NCBI GenBank assembly: GCA_040385105.1
Contig: JAZKHY010000017.1
Coordinates: forward strand, 40,720-104,719
Direction of reading: 5' to 3'
Origin: JACMQX01 sp040385105
GTDB taxonomy: Bacteria; Pseudomonadota; Gammaproteobacteria; Burkholderiales; Burkholderiaceae_C
DNA length: 64,000 bases
The translations under genes were made by a program, and so were the position numbers. Positions 13,327 to 22,400 of this stretch are shown piece after piece. The notes beneath the pieces were generated by a model. The model worked only from the letters and a program-made list of their open reading frames with translations, did no database searches and was not told the DNA's origin. How positions within the stretch are numbered: the stretch's first letter is position 1; each line of letters opens with the position of its first letter.

Positions 13327-13673
13327 TGTCGCTTGCCATCCCACCCATCACTGCCGACAAGGTCAAGTTCGAGCCCCTGGTTCATGTTCATGAGTTCGAC
13401 TGGATTGGCCGTAAAGCCGCCATCGGCATTACGTTCAGCCATGCGTCAGAAGGCTGGTACACCCATGCCGACGTGTTCCTCGACGGCCAGTCGTACCAGG
13501 AGCACTTCGACGACATGAAGGACGAGGAGGACTCGTGGGGTGAGACCGTCTACGAGGTCTTCGGCACAGTAGCGACTTTCATCACCGATGGCCGTCGCGA
13601 GATTGAATTCCCAGAGCATTTCTCCCAGATGGTCGAGGAGCGCCTGATCGCGCTAAGTGAATACGCCAAGTAG
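13326..13673 (+). CDS. Unknown protein, second of a tandem paralogous pair
   Basis: A 115-residue protein starting at ATG 13326, where the TAA of the first gene overlaps it. It is acidic in the middle (DDMKDEEDSWGE). Similarity to the first gene is weak but in the same order. A strong 34-bp hairpin follows (13693-13726). Function unknown; a small two-component unit is possible. Confidence 0.55.
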   Translation: MSLAIPPITADKVKFEPLVHVHEFDWIGRKAAIGITFSHASEGWYTHADVFLDGQSYQEHFDDMKDEEDSWGETVYEVFGTVATFITDGRREIEFPEHFSQMVEERLIALSEYAK

Positions 13674-13692
13674 ATGCAGCTTCCAGTGCCAT

Positions 13693-13726
13693 GACATAGC
13701 GGTGCGGCGAGCCGCACCGCTATGTC
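13693..13726. terminator. Perfect 16-bp inverted repeat (terminator-like hairpin)
   Basis: GACATAGCGGTGCGGC and its exact complement flank a 2-base GA centre. It lies 19 bases after the stop of the paralogue pair and 15 bases before the HEPN gene start. There is no T-run, so it may act as a termination or processing hairpin or as a binding site controlling the HEPN gene. Confidence 0.55.
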
Positions 13727-13741
13727 TAGTACGATGTCCTG

Positions 13742-14962
13742 ATGGCGAAACTGAAAACCACACCGAATCCGAACGAACTGCGCCGCTCCATCGAGGGGTA
13801 CGCTGCAGTTCTCAACTTCTCCAAAAAAATCTTCTTCAAGGAGGGGCCTGAGTTCGCTGCGCTTTCTAAGATCCTGATTCGCTTCCCAGGCTTCGACGAG
13901 ATGTCGGAACAGGATATCGTTGATTTTGTTATTGGAGAGACCTTTGCGGTAGCGTGGACCAACACGGACTCCAATCCAATGAGCCAGGAGTTAGTAGAGC
14001 ATTTCATCTCGGCGGTGAACTCAATCCCTCGTCAATATTCCTTGGTAGTGCATCTTCCGGCCGCGCCGGACTGGGGAACGTATCGAATCGATCTTGGCGG
14101 CGGCGTTGCGTTGGCCGCTGATGCCAGTACGCTCGAAGGCGTTCCCCTTCTACAAGAGCAAGGGATCAACGCTTTACAGAAAGCAATGCTGCCGGAACGT
14201 CATTCCGGACACGCGACTTTTTTGGAAATTCAAACTCGCGGTTATGCTGGCTTCAGTTATACGAGCAGGCTCTTTGCCGAGGCGTTTTCCCGTCTTAAGC
14301 AGCTGTCCTTCTTACTAAGAAATGACGGTGTTTTTTCGCAAACCTCGCCGTCGGTCGCTCAGACAAGGGCACTTGTGACGGATCGTCTGAGCAATAGAAA
14401 AATTTTTCCACAGCTCCCCCACGCCATCGAGCGCCTCACGATGACCATTGCGCCAAATCCCAAAGCACTCACGCTTGGTTTGCCCAAGGGCGAGGATCCG
14501 TTCGGCTTATTTGAAGTTACCGGAAAGGAGCTTGTGGCGTCGCTAGAGAAGCATCTCGCGTCCTGTCGTCGGTTTTTCAGTTCCGAGGGATCCACGCATC
14601 ACGACAGTGTCGCTGCCGCAATGGAGTGGTACTTCGATTCACTAACCAATGACAATCAAACGCTCGCCTATCTCTCAGCTTGTATCGGATTGGAAGCCCT
14701 TCTTCACTACTCGTCGACCAAAGACGAGATGATGAGCGAGATGACGAAACGCATTTCCGATCGCTACGCGTACATGCTTGCCGACACCAAGGATGACCGT
14801 ATTCGCCTGATGCAAGAAATGACGTCAGTGTTGAGGCAACGCGGGGAACTTGTGCATGCGCGAGAACGGCGCTTAACGCCAGGAGCGTTTCGCTTACTTG
14901 AATCAGCCCGTCGAATGCTTAAAGAGTGCATAGCTCACGAGCTGCAACCTTTGATTCGGTGA
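13742..14962 (+). CDS. HEPN-domain protein (ApeA-like C-terminus), candidate defence gene
   Basis: A 406-residue protein. The N-terminal about 280 residues are of unknown fold. The C-terminal about 100 residues form a helical HEPN-like domain: SACIGLEALLHY..., a charged helix with SDRYAYM, and RGELVH (Arg367-x4-His372), the Rx4-6H catalytic motif of HEPN ribonucleases, followed by RLLESARRMLKECI. HEPN proteins of this type (ApeA-like) act in abortive phage defence by cutting RNA. It is the last gene of the element, 60 bases from the comEC junction. The defence role is inferred. Confidence 0.65.
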   Translation: MAKLKTTPNPNELRRSIEGYAAVLNFSKKIFFKEGPEFAALSKILIRFPGFDEMSEQDIVDFVIGETFAVAWTNTDSNPMSQELVEHFISAVNSIPRQYSLVVHLPAAPDWGTYRIDLGGGVALAADASTLEGVPLLQEQGINALQKAMLPERHSGHATFLEIQTRGYAGFSYTSRLFAEAFSRLKQLSFLLRNDGVFSQTSPSVAQTRALVTDRLSNRKIFPQLPHAIERLTMTIAPNPKALTLGLPKGEDPFGLFEVTGKELVASLEKHLASCRRFFSSEGSTHHDSVAAAMEWYFDSLTNDNQTLAYLSACIGLEALLHYSSTKDEMMSEMTKRISDRYAYMLADTKDDRIRLMQEMTSVLRQRGELVHARERRLTPGAFRLLESARRMLKECIAHELQPLIR

Positions 14963-14966
14963 CATT

Positions 14967-15857
14967 TCACCTGTTGGTATCTCGTACCACCCAGACCAGG
15001 GTATTATGTTTTGTTAGGTAACTGATTCTCATCAGGTGCGCGACGCCGGTGGCGCGGAACACGTCCCAGTCGGCGCGGTCGATGGCGGCCTGGTCGCCCG
15101 CCACCAGGGCAGCGACGATGCCTGCCAGCTTGCGGTCGGCCACGCGCCCGAAGACAGCATCGCGCACAGCCTGGCGGGCACGCTCTACCGGGTACTGCCA
15201 GGTCGAGCCGATGCGCCGGGGCATGGCATCTTTTGCGCCGGAGCGCACATGGCCTGTCGCCTGCAGGCCCTGCTCCCAGAGCCACAGCTCGTAGTCGAAC
15301 CCGTGCGGGTTGCTGTTGCCATGCGGCTGCTTGAGCCGCACTGTCATCTGCCAGCGCTCGCCCGCGCGCAGGTCGGCAGGCTGGCGCTGCGGATCGGCAG
15401 GCGACGCGCCGAAGCCGCTGTACCAGCCCAGGTAAATGCGCCGCGGGAGGGAGACCTCTTCGCCACTGATGCTCGCTGACTCGACTTCAAGCCGGAACCG
15501 GACGCCTTCCTCACCGCGCTGTGGCATGGCGGCGACAACGCCGGTCACCTGGATGTCCCTGCCTTGCAGGCCCGGCGCCAGTTCCCCTGCGATGAAAGCC
15601 CCGGCGCGCAGGCCGCAAATGGCAAAGGCCATCAAGCCTGCTGCAATGAGAGCTGCGGGCCACCTCCAGCGCCTCGCTACCGGTTTGATAGCAACAAGCC
15701 CATGGAGGGCAACAGCCACCATCAATGCGGCCGGATACGCCGGCCACGCAAGCAGTTCCGCCTGCTGAAGCTGCAGCGCAGATCCGGCAATGAATCCCCC
15801 GAGTACGGGAACGAGCAGGCCTGCATGGTGGCCACCTTGTAGTTCTGTGTTGGACAT
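14967..15857 (-). pseudogene. comEC: comEC, N-terminal fragment cut by the element
   Basis: A 296-residue remnant of the DNA-uptake channel ComEC (usually 750-850 residues). It starts at MSNTELQG (15857; two in-frame ATGs upstream at 15869 and 15887 are possible). It holds the N-terminal membrane segment, the DUF4131/OB-fold-like region and the start of the competence domain (RRIYLGW..., WDVFRATGVAHLM). The native sequence should continue SISGLH, but here it reads RIS and then 17 unrelated codons to a stop in element DNA. The remaining two thirds, including the metallo-beta-lactamase-like domain, should be at the other end of the element. The fragment is divergent from the transglutaminase gene. 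Confidence 0.85.
15022..15035. other. Element attachment site in comEC (right junction)
   Basis: CTGATTCTCATCAG: 5-bp arms CTGAT/ATCAG around a 4-base centre. It corresponds to the comEC codons for Leu-Met-Ser/Arg-Ile-Ser at the point where homology to ComEC ends. A palindrome with a short spacer at the break is what a tyrosine recombinase core looks like. The exact crossover cannot be fixed without the left junction. Confidence 0.55.
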
Positions 15858-15927
15858 GAGCCCATGCATAACGGGCTGGCATGCCACACTGCCGACATGG
15901 CTCGGGACTTGCTAGTATTGGCCTCAT

Positions 15928-18900
15928 ATGTCCATTCACGCCGCACTCAACCACGTCACCCACTACAAGTACGACCGCCCGGTCAGCCTGGGGCCGCAAG
16001 TGGTTCGCCTGCGACCGGCACCGCATTGCCGCAGCAACGTCATCTCCTACTCGCTCAAGGTCGAGCCTGCAGGCCACTTCATCAACTGGCAGCAGGACCC
16101 GTTCTCCAACTATCTCGCGCGCCTGGTCTTCCCGGAGAAGACGACCGAGTTCAAGGTCACGGTGGACCTCGTGGTCGAGATGTCGGTCTACAACCCGTTT
16201 GATTTCTTTCTTGAGCCCGCTGCAGAAAACTACCCGTTCAAGTACACGAAGGAACAGGCTGCGGAGCTTGCGCCCTACATGGTCGCGCTGCCGGCGACGC
16301 CGCTGGTCCAGGCCTACCTTGACAGGATCGACCGCAAGACGCGCCGCACCATTGACTTCCTGATTGCGCTGAACCAGCAGGTGCAGCAGGACATCCGCTA
16401 CCTGATCCGCATGGAACCCGGCGTGCAGACGCCCGAGGAAACACTCCAGTCCGCAGCAGGTTCCTGCCGCGACTCTGGCTGGCTGCTGGTGCAGCTGCTG
16501 CGCCACTGCGGCCTGGCCGCGCGCTTTGTCTCTGGCTACCTGATCCAGCTCACGCCCGATGTGAAGGCGCTGGACGGCCCGAGCGGCACGACCGTTGACT
16601 TCACCGACCTGCATGCCTGGTGCGAGGTCTACCTGCCCGGCGCCGGCTGGATCGGCCTGGATGCAACCTCCGGCCTGATGGCCGGCGAAGGCCACATTCC
16701 ACTGGCCTGCACACCCGAGCCGTCAAGCGCCGCGCCGATTGAAGGCGGCGTGGACAAGGCCGAGGTCGAGTTCAGCCACCACATGGAAGTCACGCGCATC
16801 TACGAATCCCCGCGCGTGACCAAGCCCTATACCGAGGAGCAGTGGGCCGAGGTGCTGGCACTGGGCGAAAAGGTGGACAAGCAGCTGGTGGCAGGCGACG
16901 TGCGCCTGACCATGGGCGGCGAGCCGACCTTCGTGGCCGTGGAAGACCGCGATGCCGCCGAATGGAACACCGATGCGCTCGGCCCCACCAAGCGCGGCTT
17001 TGCCACCGAACTCGTGCAGAAGCTGCGCGACGAATACGGCAAGGGCGGCTTCCTGCATTTCGGCCAGGGCAAGTGGTACCCCGGCGAGCAGTTGCCGCGC
17101 TGGGCATTGAGCATTTACTGGCGCGCCGACGGGAAACCGTCATGGCGCAACCCCGACCTCTTCGGTGACGAGCGCTTTCCCGAGCACTACACAAGCGCCG
17201 ATGCGAAGAACTTCATCGACCTGCTCACCAGCAAGCTCGCCATCAGCAGCGAATATGTGACGCCGGGCTATGAGGACACTTTCTACTATCTCTGGCGCGA
17301 ACGCCGGCTGCCCGTCAATGTGGACCCGTTCGACTCGCGGCTTGATGACGAGATGGAACGCGCGCGCCTGCGCCGCGTGTTCACCCAGAAGCTGGACACC
17401 GTCGTGGGCTATGTGCTGCCGCTGGCCACCGCAGACGACACCAAGCCCTGGGACCTGCCCAAGCCCACGCTGAAGACACCGCTGCTGGCGGGCCCCACAT
17501 GGGTCACCGGCCCGTGGTTCATGCGTGACGAGCGCATGTACCTCATGCCCGGTGATTCGCCGATGGGCTACCGGTTGCCGCTGGACTCGCTCCCGTGGGT
17601 GCGCAAGAACGAATATCCGTACATGGTCGAGGTTGACCCGTTCGAGCCGCGCGGCCCGCTCGCAGCGCCGCAGGACATCCATGCGCGCTACATGCGTGGC
17701 GCCCTGCCGCCCACCTCCCCCTACCAGTCGCCGGACTTCAAGGGCGCGACCGGCAATGGGCCAGCTGCCGAGGCGAGGCACGTCATGCAGGCGCGGGGCG
17801 CTGCCGGTGCCACGGGCGCTGGCGCATCGGGGCCCGGCGCTTCCGGCCCGGGTGAGACCGGCCCGGGTGAAGAGGCGCTGGATGGCAGGCCCGGCACGCC
17901 GCGTTTTGTGTCGGCGCGCGACGTCACCCGCACGGCGCTCTGCGTCGAAGTGCGCGACCCGCGCCGCGCCAACGGCCCCAAGGCCGAGACCCAGGGCCAA
18001 GCCAGCAGCATGCTCTATGTATTCATGCCGCCGCTGGCGCGCCTGGAGGACTACCTGAGCCTGCTGGCAGCCATCGAGGCCACGGCCGAAGAGCTTGGCC
18101 TGAAGGTCATTCTTGAAGGCTACCCGCCGCCGCGCGACCCGCGCCTGAAGCTGCTGCAGGTGACGCCGGACCCGGGCGTGATTGAAGTCAACATCCACCC
18201 GGCCACGAGCTGGAGCCAGCTGGTCCAGCACACTGAGTTTCTCTACGAGGCTGCATTCACCACCCGCCTGTCGGCCGAAAAGTTCATGACCGACGGGCGC
18301 CACACCGGCACCGGCGGCGGCAACCACTTCGTGATGGGTGGTGCCACGCCGGCCGACAGCCCCTTCCTGCGCAAGCCGGAACTGCTGGCCAGCCTGCTGC
18401 TCTACTGGCACAACCACCCCTCACTGAGCTACCTGTTCAGCGGCATGTTCATCGGCCCGACCAGCCAGGCGCCGCGGGTGGACGAGGCCCGCAACGACCA
18501 GCTCTATGAGCTTGAAATCGCCCTGCGCGAGATCACCCGCAGCCGCGAGCAGATGGGGCAGGACATGCCGCCCTGGCTGGTCGACCGGACACTGCGCAAC
18601 ATCCTTGTGGACGTGACTGGCAATACCCACCGCAGCGAGTTCTGCATCGACAAGATGTATTCGCCCGATTCCTCCACCGGGCGCCTGGGCCTGCTGGAGC
18701 TGCGCGCGTTCGAGATGCCGCCGCATGCGCGCATGAGCATCGCGCAGCAACTGCTGCTGCGCGCACTTGTGGCGCGCTTCTGGAACAAGCCGTATGCGGC
18801 GCCCGCGACGCGCTGGGGCACCGAGCTGCATGACCGCTTCCTGCTGCCCACGTTCGTGAAGATGGACTTCGCCGACGTGATGGCCGAGATGAACATGGCC

Positions 18901-19494
18901 GGCTATGCGTTTGATGCCTCGTGGTTCGACCCGCACCTGGAGTTCCGCTTCCCGCTGGTCGGCGAGGTCAAGACCATGGGCATGGAGCTGACGCTGCGCA
19001 ATGCGCTGGAGCCCTGGCATGTGATGGGCGAGGAAGGCTCGGCCGGCGGCACGGTGCGCTATGTGGACTCGTCGCTGGAGCGCATTGAAGTCCGCGTCAC
19101 CGGCATGAACCAGAGCCGCTATGTGGTCACCGTCAACGGCGAGGCCATGCCGATGCAGTCCACAGGCGTGGCCGGCGAGTTCGTGGCCGGCGTGCGCTAC
19201 AAGGCCTGGAACCCGCCGTCGGCGCTGCACCCGAGCATCGGCGTGCATGCGCCGCTGACCTTCGACATTGTCGACACCTGGATGAAGCGCTCGCTGGGCG
19301 GCTGCCAGTACCACGTGGCCCACCCGGGCGGGCGCAACTACGACACCTTCCCGGTCAACTCCTACGAGGCCGAAAGCCGGCGCCTGGCCCGCTTCTTCCG
19401 CATGGGGCATACGCCCGGCGTGATGCAGGTGCCGCCTGCGACGATCAATGTGCCGGGAAGCAAGGAGTTCCCGTTTACGCTGGATCTCCGGTAG
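15928..19494 (+). CDS. Transglutaminase-like protein with DUF2126 (putative amidoligase)
   Basis: A 1188-residue two-part protein. Residues 1-85 are the bacterial transglutaminase N-terminal domain. The transglutaminase core carries a Cys180-His229-Asp245 triad (GSCRDSGW, LHAWCEVYLP, GLDATSG). The rest, from about residue 290, is DUF2126 (PF09899), proposed to be an amidoligase of ATP-grasp/COOH-NH2 ligase type. Around residues 617-650 there is a Gly/Ala/Pro linker (GATGAGASGPGASGPGETG). Such fusions are often near other transglutaminase and circularly permuted ATP-grasp genes and may make or remodel peptide tags. Function unproven. Length is typical. Confidence 0.85.
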   Translation: MSIHAALNHVTHYKYDRPVSLGPQVVRLRPAPHCRSNVISYSLKVEPAGHFINWQQDPFSNYLARLVFPEKTTEFKVTVDLVVEMSVYNPFDFFLEPAAENYPFKYTKEQAAELAPYMVALPATPLVQAYLDRIDRKTRRTIDFLIALNQQVQQDIRYLIRMEPGVQTPEETLQSAAGSCRDSGWLLVQLLRHCGLAARFVSGYLIQLTPDVKALDGPSGTTVDFTDLHAWCEVYLPGAGWIGLDATSGLMAGEGHIPLACTPEPSSAAPIEGGVDKAEVEFSHHMEVTRIYESPRVTKPYTEEQWAEVLALGEKVDKQLVAGDVRLTMGGEPTFVAVEDRDAAEWNTDALGPTKRGFATELVQKLRDEYGKGGFLHFGQGKWYPGEQLPRWALSIYWRADGKPSWRNPDLFGDERFPEHYTSADAKNFIDLLTSKLAISSEYVTPGYEDTFYYLWRERRLPVNVDPFDSRLDDEMERARLRRVFTQKLDTVVGYVLPLATADDTKPWDLPKPTLKTPLLAGPTWVTGPWFMRDERMYLMPGDSPMGYRLPLDSLPWVRKNEYPYMVEVDPFEPRGPLAAPQDIHARYMRGALPPTSPYQSPDFKGATGNGPAAEARHVMQARGAAGATGAGASGPGASGPGETGPGEEALDGRPGTPRFVSARDVTRTALCVEVRDPRRANGPKAETQGQASSMLYVFMPPLARLEDYLSLLAAIEATAEELGLKVILEGYPPPRDPRLKLLQVTPDPGVIEVNIHPATSWSQLVQHTEFLYEAAFTTRLSAEKFMTDGRHTGTGGGNHFVMGGATPADSPFLRKPELLASLLLYWHNHPSLSYLFSGMFIGPTSQAPRVDEARNDQLYELEIALREITRSREQMGQDMPPWLVDRTLRNILVDVTGNTHRSEFCIDKMYSPDSSTGRLGLLELRAFEMPPHARMSIAQQLLLRALVARFWNKPYAAPATRWGTELHDRFLLPTFVKMDFADVMAEMNMAGYAFDASWFDPHLEFRFPLVGEVKTMGMELTLRNALEPWHVMGEEGSAGGTVRYVDSSLERIEVRVTGMNQSRYVVTVNGEAMPMQSTGVAGEFVAGVRYKAWNPPSALHPSIGVHAPLTFDIVDTWMKRSLGGCQYHVAHPGGRNYDTFPVNSYEAESRRLARFFRMGHTPGVMQVPPATINVPGSKEFPFTLDLR

Positions 19495-19497
19495 CGA

Positions 19498-22400
19498 CTA
19501 TTGCGCTGCCAGATTCATTTCTGCCCTCGGACTCCACTTGGCTTCGGGCGGCACCGACTTGGCAGCACCGAGGTAAAGCCGGTCCAGCGGCAGCTTCTGT
19601 GAGGCCAGGTAGTCCCGCACAGCGACGCCGCGCTGCACGGCCAGCTCGCGCATGGATTCGTCGGTGACGGCCATGTTGGCCAGCAACAGTTCTTCCATCT
19701 CGGCCTGCGGAATGTCCTTGGCCATGCCGATCACATTGCGCGGCTTCTTGATGTCCGCGCGCCTGTAGGCCTCCTTGAGCAGCGCGGGGTATTCAGCAGC
19801 GCTCACCGTGATGACGCCGGTGGCCGTCGCACCGGCGCGCACCGCGTCGCGGCGCTTCTCCCCGGCCACCAGTTGCCTGAGGCGCTCGCGCTTGAATGCC
19901 TCGCGCTCCACCTCGAGGCTGGCGGTGCCCACCACCGTCATCTTGAGGGCCGGCCTGTCCATCAGTGCCCTGGCTACCCGGTCCAGGCCCTTCTGCGCGT
20001 CCGGCTCCAGCACGGCAGTGCCAGGCGAAAAGCTCACGATGCTCAGCTCGTCCCCACCGCCGCCAAAAGCACCCGCCAGCAGGCTGAACGGCGCGGTCAG
20101 CGCCTTGCCGATGATGTTGACAATGATCTTGAAGATCACCGGGCCCAGGCTGAACTGCGGGTCGTTGAGCGAGCCGCTGATCGGCAGGTCAATGTCAATC
20201 ATGCCCTTGCGGTCGGCCAGCAGCGCTACCGCCAGCTTGACCGGCAGGCTCGCCGGCGCACCCGCGACAGGCTCGCCGAAGTTCAGCTGGTTCAGGACCA
20301 GCCGGTTGCTGGCGGTGAGTTGCCCGTCGGGCCTGACCAGGTAGGACACATCCAGGCTGAGCTTGCCGCGCTCGATGCCGTGGCCCGCATACTTGATGGA
20401 ATACGGCGACAGCGGCGGCAGCTCCAGGTCGCGCACCTTGCCCTTGATATCCAGCGCCAGCGGCTTGGCCAGCGGGTTGAGCTTGCCCAGCACCTCCAGG
20501 GAGGCAGTGCCTTCCGCGCGGCCCCGCAGTTCCAGGTCGGCCAGCTGTGGCGTGCCTTGGGACGAGACGGAGGAAAACGCGCTGAGCTTGCCGTTGAGCT
20601 CCGTGAGGTTGGCCGAGTAATTGGGCTTTACGAAGCGGTCGGAGAACAGCACCCTGCCGCCGGCCAGGTTCACCGGGCCGAAGCTGATGACGGGCGGCGG
20701 GGAGGAACCGGCGCCGGCTGGGGCCGGGGCAGGCGCAACGGCCGCCGTCCCCGTTGCCGGTGCGGTCGCCGCCATCGTGCTTGTCGTCCCGGCCGGCACC
20801 GATGCCTTGACGACATCCTGCAGGTTGATGCGCCCGCTCTCATTGATGATGATGCGTGCGAAGAAGTCACTGAGGGTCGTTTCCCTGACATCCACCAGCG
20901 TGGCAGCGCCGGGAGCAACCGTGACGTCCAGGCCGCGCAGGCTGAGGGCCCGCCAGTTCAGCAGTTCCTCGGCCGCCTGAAGCCCGGGCGCTGCGGGGCC
21001 GCCCTGAAGCTGGACGCTGTTGGCGCGGAAATCATCCAGCGAGGTGTCGCCCGTGACTTTCAGCGAGGGGCCGCCGGCCGATTGCGCATAACGGACCCGG
21101 CCCTTGAAGCTGGCATCGGCCCTGAGCAGCTCGATGTTGAGCGCATCGCCGAAATAGGGCTCGAACGCATGAAGGGGAATGTCCACTGCATCCAGCTGCC
21201 CTTGGGCAACAAGGGGATTCATGCCGGCCGTGCCCTTGAAGTCGAGCTTGCCAGGCTCCGTCTGGCCCGACCTCACGCGGGCGGAGACCGAAAGCGGTGA
21301 GGCCGCCTTGCCGTCCGGCGAAAAATTCCGGGCCTGCACCTGGAGCGCCGAAAGCTCGACGTTCACCGGCCTGGAACCTGCCTTGTCCTGGAACACGACG
21401 CTGCCGCCCGTGAGCGCAAACTCACCCAGCGTCACCGCCCATGCAGGCGCCGCCTGGCCGGCAGGCTTGGGCGCGGCGGGTGGCGAGGCAGCGGCGCCCC
21501 CTGCAGCGGGCTTGATCCATGCCTCATACATCCAGCGCCCGTCGGCCTCGCGCGTGACGCCAAGCTGCGGCTGCGTCAGGGCGAGCTTGCCTATATTGAT
21601 GGACTGCCGGCCCAGGTCCACCAGGCCCTGTGTCAGTTCGACTTTCTGGATCGATGCCAACGGCATCCTGCCTTGCTGCAGGGGCGTCTTCCCCTGAGCT
21701 GGGGGCATCCGCCCTCCTCCCAGCGCAAGCTTCTCCAGCACCAGCTGGTGGATGGCGAGCTGCAAGTCCTGCGGCTTGCCGGCTTCGGCTGGGGCCCGCC
21801 ACACCAGGCCGAACTCCCCGGCCAGGTCGCCTGTCAAGGCGGGGTTGATCTGCTGGGCAACATAGGGAGCCGCAGCCGCCAGCGGCAAGGCCTTCACCGT
21901 CAGCGTCGCACTGGCGGCCACATCGGTTGCGGCACCGCTGAATGCCAGCAGCGCGGGCTGCCTGCCGTCCAGCGCGGCCGAGCCGCTGAAAGGCATCGGC
22001 TGGACAAACGGCAGGGCCAGCCCGGTGGCGTCCAGGGAGAGGTCACGCACAACCAGCCCGGCCTTCGGTGAAGTGCTGGCATCCGACCAGGTCACCGCGC
22101 CGCCGCGCACCGAAGCCTTGGCCAGGGACAGCTTCCAGGGAATCGCTGCCGGGGACTTCGGTTCACTGCCTGTTGCCGCTGGCTGGGCCGGGGGCTGCAA
22201 TGCCGCCAGGTTCAGCCGGCCCGCGCCATCGCGCGACACATCAAGGCGCGGCCCGGTCAACTCAAGCGCGGCAAGAATGACTTCACGCTCCAGGGGACGG
22301 ACATCCTGCAGGTCCAGCCTGAGCGCATCAAAGCCGAGCAGCGGCTGGCCCTGCCGGTCCGCCATGCTGACGCCGCTGGCCTTGACGACGCCGCTCAGCT

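Larger units (their letters stand above)
1..15035. mobile_element. Integrated phage-like element (partial, right part only)
   Basis: The stretch combines podovirus head genes on the minus strand (1-3722), short overlapping genes of unknown function, an XRE regulator, a tyrosine recombinase (12079-12654) and a boundary that cuts comEC at about 15022-15035. Base composition is clearly less GC-rich than the host part that starts at 15036. The left end, the rest of the structural genes and the second comEC fragment are not in the window, so whether the element is complete or inducible cannot be judged. The integrase lies about 2.4 kb from the boundary, with a two-gene operon and a HEPN gene between them, a place where phages often carry cargo. 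Confidence 0.85.

Noticed and set aside
17140..18417. 425-residue minus-strand frame
   Set aside because: Antisense to the DUF2126 gene, no coherent domain.
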